Source: Acidobacteriota bacterium (GTDB lineage: Bacteria > Acidobacteriota > Terriglobia > Acidiferrales > UBA7541). From it: DNA of 64,000 nt. The position numbers and the translations under genes are program-made. Shown here piece by piece: positions 8,201 through 15,326 of the stretch; position 1 is the stretch's first letter; every line of letters starts with the position of its first letter. The notes beneath the pieces are model-generated. The model was not told where the DNA came from. It saw nothing but the letters and a program-made list of their open reading frames with translations, and searched no databases. Location of the stretch: assembly GCA_003223245.1 (NCBI GenBank), contig QHYI01000130.1:14986-78985 (forward strand), written 5' to 3'.

Positions 8201-9124
8201 CTACCGGTCCGGGAAAAATGGGAAGAGTTTGCGAATCTCTTCCTCGCTCGGCTGATGTCCGTACTCGGTGATCTCAAAAGCTTCAGCATGCTGAACGCGC
8301 GCCGCTTGGGCTCCATAGCGCTTCTCCAGCGCTTCTCTCCACTCAGGTTGCAGTTTCCTCGTTGCCAGCGGCCCTGCCGCAAGCCATTTCTTCCGCTCCG
8401 CTGGATCTTTGGGAACCTGCTCCAACTGTCCTTCGGTCCACGGCAGCCACTCGTAGAACTGCGACACGTGTGCGTCCAGCATGTTCATCTTTTTCTCGAA
8501 CACATCGTCGATCGATACCGCGATGTCCGCGTGAAAGGGCTGCGGGCGCGTGAACCTGTCGCTGTAGTAGAGGAAAACCGGGTTTCGCTTGAGAGGCGGG
8601 GTATCCGTGACCAAATCCGGCACGATCACCATGTAAGACGCGTCCTGGACCAGCACCCCCGTGTAACGATGATCTGGATGATAGTCATTCGGTCGCGGCG
8701 CAATGACAATATCCGCCTTCCACTGGCGAATTTCGCGAATAATCTGCTCGCGGACTTCTAGAGTCGGCAAGAGCATGCCGTCGTGATTATCGAGGACTTC
8801 GTATTCGATCCCGATGCGACGTCCGGCTTCTTGCGCTTCCGCTTTTCGCCGCCTGGCAAGCTCTTCTCCGCCCATCGACTGATGTCCCGCGTCGCCGTTG
8901 GTTACCGACACGAATTTCACCTTATCGCCGTGCGCGGCATATTTGGCGGCAAGGCCGCCAGCACCAAGGTCGCAATCATCGGGATGCGCACCGAAAGCGA
9001 TGATGCGCACAGGTTGATTCTGTGCGCGCACAGGCCAAGCTAGTAGGCCCACCGCAGTCAGAACGCATGCCAGCCGCGCACCATCCAACACGCAGTTTGT
9101 CGAATGCCGCACCCTCATTCTCAT
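8201..9124 (-). CDS. PIG-L/LmbE-family deacetylase, exported
   Basis: The 307-residue protein has an N-terminal hydrophobic signal (residues about 12-34). The zinc-binding AHPDD motif of PIG-L enzymes lies at about residue 47 (GAHPDDCDLGAGG), and the second zinc-ligand region is YHPDHRYTG. These enzymes remove acetyl groups from N-acetylglucosamine-type substrates or related amides. Being first in the minus-strand run with DUF1080 and the two isomerases, it may deacetylate the sugar before further breakdown. The region just upstream holds debris of further genes of the same type, so the operon may once have been longer. Confidence 0.88.
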   Translation of the reverse strand: MRMRVRHSTNCVLDGARLACVLTAVGLLAWPVRAQNQPVRIIAFGAHPDDCDLGAGGLAAKYAAHGDKVKFVSVTNGDAGHQSMGGEELARRRKAEAQEAGRRIGIEYEVLDNHDGMLLPTLEVREQIIREIRQWKADIVIAPRPNDYHPDHRYTGVLVQDASYMVIVPDLVTDTPPLKRNPVFLYYSDRFTRPQPFHADIAVSIDDVFEKKMNMLDAHVSQFYEWLPWTEGQLEQVPKDPAERKKWLAAGPLATRKLQPEWREALEKRYGAQAARVQHAEAFEITEYGHQPSEEEIRKLFPFFPDR

Positions 9125-9175
9125 CAGACCGTTTTCATCGGATGGATTATATATCGGTCGTTCCCCGGCGAGGTG

Positions 9176-9459
9176 CTATTTTGGGGCTTCGTCGAGGATC
9201 GCCTCGGCGTTAGGATCCCAGCAGATTCTTTTCCCCGTCCGATAGGCATGCGTAGCCATCGTGTAGGTCCACGGAGCCGAAGGGGATGATTTGCGTTGGA
9301 TGCTGTTTCGCCGCGTCGAGGACCACTTCCTGTTAGCAAAAGGGCGTGAGCACACACGCCGTGAGATTCAGCCTGTAGGGAAAGCTTCAGCAGTTGGTCA
9401 AGGAAACGGGAATTGCTTTCATCGAAATGCACATGTACGTCGACGCTTCGGTCCGGCAT
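9176..9459 (-). pseudogene. Fused remnant: amidohydrolase N-part and Gfo/Idh/MocA C-part
   Basis: Read from the ATG at 9459 the minus strand gives MPDRSVDVHVHFDESNSRFL, which has the metal-binding DVHVHFDE start of an amidohydrolase. After a frame change it continues as VVLDAAKQHPTQIIPFGSVD, again amidohydrolase-like. A further frame change gives the tail YTMATHAYRTGKRICWDPN and a stop at 9176-9178, which is the typical C-terminus of a Gfo/Idh/MocA oxidoreductase. So an internal deletion appears to have joined two former genes. Both families commonly accompany DUF1080 and sugar isomerase genes, so this is probably what is left of the upstream part of the neighbouring operon. Confidence 0.55.
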
Positions 9460-9764
9460 TTCGGGAGCGGCAGTCGCCCCCCTCACCTAATGGCACCAGC
9501 TGATTGCCCGGTCATTCCCACCACAAAACAATCTAAAGCGTCCATGCCGCGTCTCGCGGCGCCACTCGCCAAGACGATTGGAACGGGCCTTGGTGCGGCG
9601 CACCAAGGGCGTCCTGGACATCGATGGCGACAGCGAGCTTGCGCGCCTCTCGCTCATTAGGCAAGAAGATACCTTCTTGGCGCAACGGCTTTGCGTTGTA
9701 GCCTACCCCGTACCAAACACATGATTTGCCGCATCGGAAATGAATGAGAGTTTTGGAGGAGATC
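9460..9764. other. Degenerate region upstream of the aldo/keto reductase
   Basis: A minus-strand frame at about 9533-9755 reads as possible protein (for example RCGKSCVWYGVGYNAKPL) but has no usable start and no family that I recognise; it may be a remnant of another gene. The last bases contain the ribosome binding site GGAGGAG for the gene at 9765. Confidence 0.35.
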
Positions 9765-10643
9765 ATGAACGCAAAACAAGTATCCGCAAGTTTGGCCGGG
9801 AGTGTTCCACTCGGCCGAGAAGCCTCTGTGCATCGTCTGGGCTTCGGGGCCATGCGCCTCACGGGAGAAGGTATCTGGGGCCCTCCGAAAAATCGAACGG
9901 AGGCAATAGCGGTTCTACGCAGAGCGATGGAACTCGGCGTGAATTTCATTGACACTGCGGATTCCTACGGACCTAACGTGAGTGAGGAGCTTATTGCGGA
10001 GGCATTATCCCCTTATCCCAGCGGTCTTGTGATTGCAACTAAGGGAGGCTGGAATCGTCCAGGCCCGAACCAATGGACTCACGACGCGACTCCAGCACAT
10101 CTGCGAAAGGCGGTCGAGGGCAGTCTAAGAAGGCTGCGAGTCGAACGTATCGACCTTTATCAGTTACATCATCCCGATCCAGTGGTATCTCTCGAGGATT
10201 CCGTGGGAACGTTATCGCAACTCAAAGATGAAGGGAAAATTCGGCTCATCGGCTTGTCGAACGCGACCCAGGAACACATCGAGCGAGCGCGCCGGATCGT
10301 GCCCATCGTTTCGGTACAGAACCGCTATAGCTTTGCCGATCGCGAGTGGGATTATGTTGTGGATTATTGTGAGCGCAACGGTATCGCCTTCATCCCTTGG
10401 TTCCCGCTAGGAGCCGGCCGAGTTGCTGGTCAGGCACTTGATCAGATTGCGCGAGAACATCGAGCCACCCCGCATCAGGTAGCAATTGCCTGGCTCTTGA
10501 AACGATCTCGCGTTATGCTGCCCATTCCCGGAACCTCGTCGGTCAAACATCTCGAAGAGAACGTTGCCGCTGCATCCTTGCAATTAAGTGATGAAGAATT
10601 CCAAAAGCTTTCCCGGGTACCTCAATTGGCGGCCACGCGCTGA
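9765..10643 (+). CDS. Aldo/keto reductase
   Basis: The ATG at 9765 follows GGAGGAG by a normal distance and gives 292 residues. The AKR catalytic tetrad can be traced: Asp and Tyr in FIDTADSYG, Lys in VIATKGGW and His in YQLHHPDP; the phosphate-binding C-terminal part contains LPIPGTSS, typical of NADPH binding. The protein is a cytoplasmic TIM barrel that reduces aldehydes or ketones. Close in type are the YajO/Tas-like reductases. It is transcribed away from the sugar cluster at 5.4-9.1 kb and could handle keto-sugar intermediates, but this is only inference from position. Confidence 0.9.
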   Translation: MNAKQVSASLAGSVPLGREASVHRLGFGAMRLTGEGIWGPPKNRTEAIAVLRRAMELGVNFIDTADSYGPNVSEELIAEALSPYPSGLVIATKGGWNRPGPNQWTHDATPAHLRKAVEGSLRRLRVERIDLYQLHHPDPVVSLEDSVGTLSQLKDEGKIRLIGLSNATQEHIERARRIVPIVSVQNRYSFADREWDYVVDYCERNGIAFIPWFPLGAGRVAGQALDQIAREHRATPHQVAIAWLLKRSRVMLPIPGTSSVKHLEENVAAASLQLSDEEFQKLSRVPQLAATR

Positions 10644-10734
10644 TAAATCACCGCTGATTATCGCAACGCCCAGCCCTCGACAACAGGGGCGCAAGAGAAC
10701 AGCCTCGTTGGTCGAAACTACCTGCCTCAGGTCA

Positions 10735-12543
10735 TCAGGGTAAATCGCCCGCGCGAATGAGAATTGACCCATCCAGTTCTGTGTCGCCAGCGAGATACCT
10801 CCGCCGTATCTCCTGCTCGATCGGCTGGCGGTTCGCTCGGAACACCTTGAGTTTGTCCTTGCCGTCTCCCTGGAAGTGAACGTCCAGGGTTTCCCCGGTG
10901 ATGGCGCACCGCACGACCGCGTCGCCATCTTGCCCGTAGAAAAGGACCATGTCGCGCCCGAGAACGAGGCTCTCCATGGGCGCTGGGAATGTCAGGTCGT
11001 GCGGTTCCAGGCGCCATTGCACGCGGCGTACGATAAAGATCGTGAACGGATGGATGTCCATCTCGATACTGGCGCGGTCCAGGGCGCTTAGATAGGACTT
11101 GCGATCCACGATCCGAATCACGGTCCAAGGGTAGCCACCCGAAGCGAGCATGACATTCATCAGGAAGCGCGCCATGCGTCCGTTGCCATCCGGGTACGGG
11201 TGGATATAACCGAGAAGCCAGTGTCCTAGCACCGCCCGCACCGAGGGCTCGGGTTCCTTTTCCAGAACATCGAAGAACGCTGGCATAGCTTCGCGCACCG
11301 CTTCCCACCTCGGCGGAACGTAGCGCGATCCGCGCAAATATACAGGCAAATTCCTGTAGCCGGCCAAAGCCCCCGGTTCAAGCAAACCGGCGGTAACGCA
11401 GGGCTGGAACAATTCGCGATACCAGTCGTTGTGCGCAGCGCGGGCGAGCGTGGCGGGGTTCTCCCCGGCGATCACTTTCTCTACTTCTTTTTTCACCAGC
11501 TGAAACGCTTGCCAGTATCCCCGCGCCGCGAGCGCGTCGCGGTTTCTGCGATCGCCCGCGTCATGCTCGGGGTCCCAACCGCCCTGCCGCACTCTCTCAA
11601 CCAGGGAAGGCGTGACGGAATAGCCTTCAATGGACAACGAGTGGTAGGCATCAGTGCGATAGATTTCGTCGACGCAGCGAAGATAGGCTTCCCTGTCTGT
11701 CGGAAGCCCCGGCGGCTTCGGGAACGCCGCGAGGACCTTACCACGCATCGATTCCCAAAGCATTTCGACGCGGCTCATGATCGGAGCGGCTCGCTGCGGC
11801 TTGCGGAAGATTTGTCCCGCTTCAAATGGACTGCTCTCCCGCACATCGTATCCGGCGCCCTTCATCGCGCGGAGGATCTCGTCAGCGAGTTCAGGTCGCC
11901 CGGTTTGGCGGAAGGCTTTGGCCAGATAACCGGCTTTCGCGGAATGACCACCGTTCAAGAGGAGCCGAAGCAGGTCGGAGGCGTCAGCGAGGCTCGCCAT
12001 CACCACCTGCGCCTCGAGGGGATACAGCTGAAAAAATGATTCCGGCACACGTACCAAGGCCGCCGCCGCCGTAAACAGACGCAATCCGTCCCTCACCGTG
12101 AGAGCCGCAGGCGGGGGCATCTCCGCAACTTTCAGATCGTAGAGGGTCGTGCCGAACAAAAGCTGGATATCGTTATTCGTCGCTTTCGGACTGTGCACCA
12201 CCAACTGATCTGGGATCACCGTTCTCTCGCCGTGCAAAAAAAGGGACTGCTCCGGCGATAGGTGCCATTGATCGCCGAAGCGCTCATCGCAGTAGCGTGC
12301 GCAGAATTCCCAGAACGATGCGTGCCAAGGGGTGCTCTCGCCCGCTTGTGTATCGGGGCTTGAAGAGATCAGCCAACCTTTCATGACTTCCTGCAAGAAG
12401 CCGTTCTCGACCAGGCGTTCGCGGTGAACCCGGCTCAGGTCGTCGGACCGGAACACGCGGCGATGGCCTTCCTGGAGTGCCTTGAGGACGTCTAAGGATT
12501 CCGCCAGCTTTTCGTTGGGCAAGGGCACGGAGCTCTCCTCCAT
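10735..12543 (-). CDS. Fic-domain protein with AbiEi-like N-part and DUF1488-like C-part
   Basis: The 602-residue protein shows three parts. Residues about 15-145 look like an AbiEi-type antitoxin/regulator region with a winged-helix start (QEGHRRVFRSDDL) and the stretch IPDQLVVHSP. Residues about 270-510 form a Fic domain with the complete catalytic motif HPYPDGNGRM at 448-457. An inhibitory motif of the S-x3-E-G type, SLSIEG, lies at 302-307, so the enzyme is probably autoinhibited. Residues about 520-602 resemble DUF1488 (VRCAITGETLDVHF, FRANRQPIEQE). Fic enzymes usually transfer AMP from ATP to a target hydroxyl. The promoter carries five regularly spaced repeats, which suggests autoregulation by the N-terminal part. 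The target is unknown. Confidence 0.85.
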   Translation of the reverse strand: MEESSVPLPNEKLAESLDVLKALQEGHRRVFRSDDLSRVHRERLVENGFLQEVMKGWLISSSPDTQAGESTPWHASFWEFCARYCDERFGDQWHLSPEQSLFLHGERTVIPDQLVVHSPKATNNDIQLLFGTTLYDLKVAEMPPPAALTVRDGLRLFTAAAALVRVPESFFQLYPLEAQVVMASLADASDLLRLLLNGGHSAKAGYLAKAFRQTGRPELADEILRAMKGAGYDVRESSPFEAGQIFRKPQRAAPIMSRVEMLWESMRGKVLAAFPKPPGLPTDREAYLRCVDEIYRTDAYHSLSIEGYSVTPSLVERVRQGGWDPEHDAGDRRNRDALAARGYWQAFQLVKKEVEKVIAGENPATLARAAHNDWYRELFQPCVTAGLLEPGALAGYRNLPVYLRGSRYVPPRWEAVREAMPAFFDVLEKEPEPSVRAVLGHWLLGYIHPYPDGNGRMARFLMNVMLASGGYPWTVIRIVDRKSYLSALDRASIEMDIHPFTIFIVRRVQWRLEPHDLTFPAPMESLVLGRDMVLFYGQDGDAVVRCAITGETLDVHFQGDGKDKLKVFRANRQPIEQEIRRRYLAGDTELDGSILIRAGDLP

Positions 12544-12589
12544 CCTTACGCCAGGTCGTTACCAAGCTTCTTGTGGCGATTATTAAACA

Positions 12590-12698
12590 CAAGTATATCA
12601 TGCTGGTTGACTACAAGTCAATTGTGTTGTGCAAATGCAAGTAAATGATGGCGTGCCTATACAAGTTACTCGTGCTGTGCAAACTCAAGTATATAGTG
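12590..12698. repeat. Five 13-bp direct repeats with an exact 24-bp period
   Basis: Units start at 12590, 12614, 12638, 12662 and 12686, each 13 bp with 11-bp linkers: CAAGTATATCATG, CAAGTCAATTGTG, CAAGTAAATGATG, CAAGTTACTCGTG and CAAGTATATAGTG. The consensus is CAAGT-N-A-N-T-N-R-TG with the fixed CAAGT and TG ends. The array begins 47 bp upstream of the Fic-fusion start codon and overlaps its candidate promoter. A related but out-of-phase element may lie at 12563-12575. The regular spacing of a little over two helical turns suggests cooperative protein binding. Confidence 0.85.
12592..12621 (-). promoter_or_regulatory. Candidate sigma-70 promoter of the Fic-fusion gene
   Basis: On the minus strand TTGACT (complement of 12616-12621) is separated by 18 bp from TATACT (complement of 12592-12597). 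Both hexamers lie inside the first two units of the 24-bp repeat array, so a protein bound to the repeats would block or shape transcription. The start of transcription would be near 12584, about 40 bases before the ATG. Confidence 0.6.
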
Positions 12699-12870
12699 TG
12701 AAGTCTTCGTATAAGCATCTTACTCTCAATTAGTTACCTAAGATTTCTCGCTTTGTGAAAGTCAACTGTTCAAAGCTGCCGGACCGCCCTGGGGGAAGCA
12801 TGGAAGCAGAAAGGCAGTTAACCAAAGGCCAGATTCAGCGTGGAGATTTACAATTCGAAGAGAGCTCAAA

Positions 12871-14973
12871 ATGGCGACAACACGGAGAACGGCAGACTCG
12901 TTGACGAAACAAAGCGCGCCCGTAGCTGCGCGCCTGACCGCTATTGAATTTGGCAGGGAGATTTGCAGCTCTCTGGAAATTGCCGAACAGCGTGAGTGGC
13001 TGGTCACGAATGGAATCGGTGGGTATGCTTCCGGGACAATAAGCGGGAACTTGACCCGTCGTTATCATGGCCTTTTGGTCGCCGCCCTCCATCCACCGGT
13101 CGCTCGAACGCAGTTGGTCGCCAAGTTGGAAGAAGACGCGAGCTACGACGGCAAGGATTACGCGCTCGCGACAAATCGTTGGGCCAATGGCGCGGTCGAG
13201 CCGAAAGGCTATTTCAACATCGAGGGTTTTCGCTTGGAAGGCACGACTCCTGTCTGGCGGTTTGCGTTTGCCGACGCGCTTCTCGAAAAGCGCATCTGGA
13301 TGCGACGGGGCGAGAACACCACTTACGTCCAATACTCGTTGGTCCGAGGAAGGGGACCTGTTCGCCTCGCGCTCAAGGCACTTGTCAACTACCGCGACTT
13401 TCATTCGAGCACGCATGCTGGAGATTGGCGCATGCGGATTGCACCTGTCGAGCACGGAATAAAAGTTACCGCGTTTGACGGAGCGACCCCTTTCTACCTC
13501 CTAACCGAGGATGCGAGATTCGAACCCAAGCATGAGTGGTACCGCGACTGCTTTATGCTCCTGGAGAAGTACCGCGGCCTCGACGATCATGAGGATCATC
13601 TGCTAGCGGCGACGGCAAGCCTCGAACTCGCTGTCGGCAAGAGCGTGTCATTTGCTTTCACGACCAACCCGCAATCAGAGCTAGACGCAGCCAAGAGCCG
13701 CGCGGATCACATCGAATACGAAAGCAAACTGTACTCGCGATGGTTGGAAACAGACGCTGCGGCATCTACCGCGCCTTCCTGGATTCGCCAGCTTATTCTT
13801 GCGGCCGACCAATTTATCGTGAAACGAAGCCTGCCCGAAGAACCAGACCGAAGGTCCATTATCGCGGGCTATCACTGGTTTGGTGAGTGGGGACGCGACA
13901 CGATGATTGCGCTTCCCGGCCTCACGCTGACGACCGGTCGCCCCGAAATCGCCAGAAAAATTCTCTTCGCGTTTGCGCGTTACGTGGACGGCGGGATGTT
14001 GCCCAACAATTTTCCAGACTCGGGCGGTAAACCGGAATACAACGCGGTAGACGCAGCGCTGTGGTATTTCGAGGCGGTCCGGCAATACTTCGCGTCCACC
14101 AACGACACGGAAGGGGTATCGAGCTTGTACCCGGTCCTAGCGGAAATCATCAACGCGCATCGCAACGGTACGCGGTACCACATCCATGTGGATGACTCCG
14201 ACGGTCTTCTCTATGCCGGCGAGGACGGCGTGCAGCTGACCTGGATGGATGCGAAGGTCGGCAATTGGGTGGTCACGCCGCGCATCGGCAAGCCCATCGA
14301 AGTTAATGCGCTTTGGTACAACGCTCTCGGAACGATGGCCAGGCTTGCATCCGTAGCCGGCAAATCCGCCGAACCGTTCCAAAAAATGGCCGACACGGTC
14401 AAGCAGAGTTTCTCCAAATTCTGGAACTCGCGCACGAACTGCTGCTTCGACGTGATTGACGATCCGCGCGTCGGCAACGATGATTCCCTTCGTCCCAATC
14501 AGATTTTTGCGGTTTCGCTGCCGGAGAGTCCTCTTTTTCCGGAGCAGCAAAAGGCCGTCGTGGACGTTTGCGCGCGCCACTTGCTCACGTCGCACGGCCT
14601 TCGCAGCCTCGCTCAGGAGGAGCCCGGATACCAGGGACATTACGGCGGCGATCCTAGCGGGCGCGATGGAGCCTACCACCAGGGAACCGTTTGGGGGTGG
14701 TTGCTGGGACCTTTTGTGCTGGCGCACTTGCGGGTTTACGGAGACCGCAAAGCGGCCCAGAGTTTCCTCGAGCCGTTAGCGGGGCAAATTACTTCCTATG
14801 GTCTCGGAGGCCTGGACCGTTGCCGAGGTGTTGCGAGCCTGGCGCGCGACAACCGGCTGATTCAGCGGCTGGTTTATTTTTGTCGATCCCACTATTGCGT
14901 CTCTCCTCCGCAACTTTTGAATTATGAGCGTTGGCGCCAGCTCCGCGTGCTCCCTACCCTAATTCTCAATTAA
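12871..14973 (+). CDS. Glycogen debranching enzyme, amylo-alpha-1,6-glucosidase type
   Basis: This 700-residue protein has the N-terminal domain of bacterial debranching enzymes (REWLVTNGIGGYASGT, LTRRYHGLL, residues about 40-70) and a C-terminal (alpha/alpha)6 glucosidase domain with WFGEWGRDTMIALPGL near residue 335 and YHQGTVWGWLLGPF near 605. The acidic residues in GEWGRD are likely catalytic. The enzyme removes alpha-1,6 branches from limit dextrins or related glucans in the cytoplasm; no signal peptide is seen. It belongs functionally with the exported GH31 and GH13 enzymes near 24-28.4 kb, though it is a separate transcription unit. A start further downstream, in the region of residue 10-30, cannot be excluded. 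Confidence 0.9.
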   Translation: MATTRRTADSLTKQSAPVAARLTAIEFGREICSSLEIAEQREWLVTNGIGGYASGTISGNLTRRYHGLLVAALHPPVARTQLVAKLEEDASYDGKDYALATNRWANGAVEPKGYFNIEGFRLEGTTPVWRFAFADALLEKRIWMRRGENTTYVQYSLVRGRGPVRLALKALVNYRDFHSSTHAGDWRMRIAPVEHGIKVTAFDGATPFYLLTEDARFEPKHEWYRDCFMLLEKYRGLDDHEDHLLAATASLELAVGKSVSFAFTTNPQSELDAAKSRADHIEYESKLYSRWLETDAAASTAPSWIRQLILAADQFIVKRSLPEEPDRRSIIAGYHWFGEWGRDTMIALPGLTLTTGRPEIARKILFAFARYVDGGMLPNNFPDSGGKPEYNAVDAALWYFEAVRQYFASTNDTEGVSSLYPVLAEIINAHRNGTRYHIHVDDSDGLLYAGEDGVQLTWMDAKVGNWVVTPRIGKPIEVNALWYNALGTMARLASVAGKSAEPFQKMADTVKQSFSKFWNSRTNCCFDVIDDPRVGNDDSLRPNQIFAVSLPESPLFPEQQKAVVDVCARHLLTSHGLRSLAQEEPGYQGHYGGDPSGRDGAYHQGTVWGWLLGPFVLAHLRVYGDRKAAQSFLEPLAGQITSYGLGGLDRCRGVASLARDNRLIQRLVYFCRSHYCVSPPQLLNYERWRQLRVLPTLILN

Positions 14974-15031
14974 TTAATCGTATGCTTCTTGGACCAAGAC
15001 CTTTTCTGCGTGGAAATCGTGTAGGCCTTTT

Positions 15032-15046
15032 CTGACAGCTTGTCAG
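15032..15046. promoter_or_regulatory. Inverted repeat, possible operator
   Basis: CTGACAGCTTGTCAG is a perfect 6-bp inverted repeat with a 3-bp centre. It lies 34 bp upstream of the candidate -35 box of the sedolisin gene. A dyad of this size could bind a dimeric regulator; no regulator can be assigned. Confidence 0.35.
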
Positions 15047-15079
15047 ATAAATTTTACAACAAACTTCCTGCTTTGCGCG

Positions 15080-15108
15080 TTGACTTCCCTTTTGGTTCGG
15101 GTTATTTA
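15080..15108 (+). promoter_or_regulatory. Candidate promoter of the sedolisin gene
   Basis: TTGACT at 15080-15085 and TATTTA at 15103-15108 are separated by 17 bp, a good sigma-70 arrangement. Confidence 0.4.
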
Positions 15109-15326
15109 AATGCTTGCAACTGGGGTGCTTCCTTATTCTTTCATCAACTTGGTTAGCTTGCTCAATGCACCAGCCCTTGCCCTGGGTCTCGGCCATGGGG
15201 GGATCGTGTGTCCATACTTGCCGCGTTTCGCCGCGCTAAGAGGACTCCTTCCACCACGGCCTAGTTTGTCCCCGGTCCTGCAGCCAGCGCACCTCGCTGG
15301 TATCTCGTTCAAGGAGACACCAATTT

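Larger units (their letters stand above)
14974..15326. other. Intergenic region with promoter and dyad upstream of the sedolisin
   Basis: No coding frame can be supported. The stretch contains a perfect inverted repeat at 15032-15046, a candidate promoter at 15080-15108, and the ribosome binding site AAGGAG shortly before the ATG at 15327. The leader from the promoter would be about 210 bases, long enough for regulation at the RNA level, but I see no known riboswitch. Confidence 0.5.

Noticed and set aside
9533-9955. Minus-strand frame of 140 residues across the start of the aldo/keto reductase
   Set aside because: Its first part is antisense to the reductase. Only the tail (9533-9755) might be a gene remnant, and no family could be named.
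12590-12698. CRISPR array
   Set aside because: The units are short and imperfect, the linkers are only 11 bp, and no cas genes are near. The repeats overlap a promoter, so operators are more likely.
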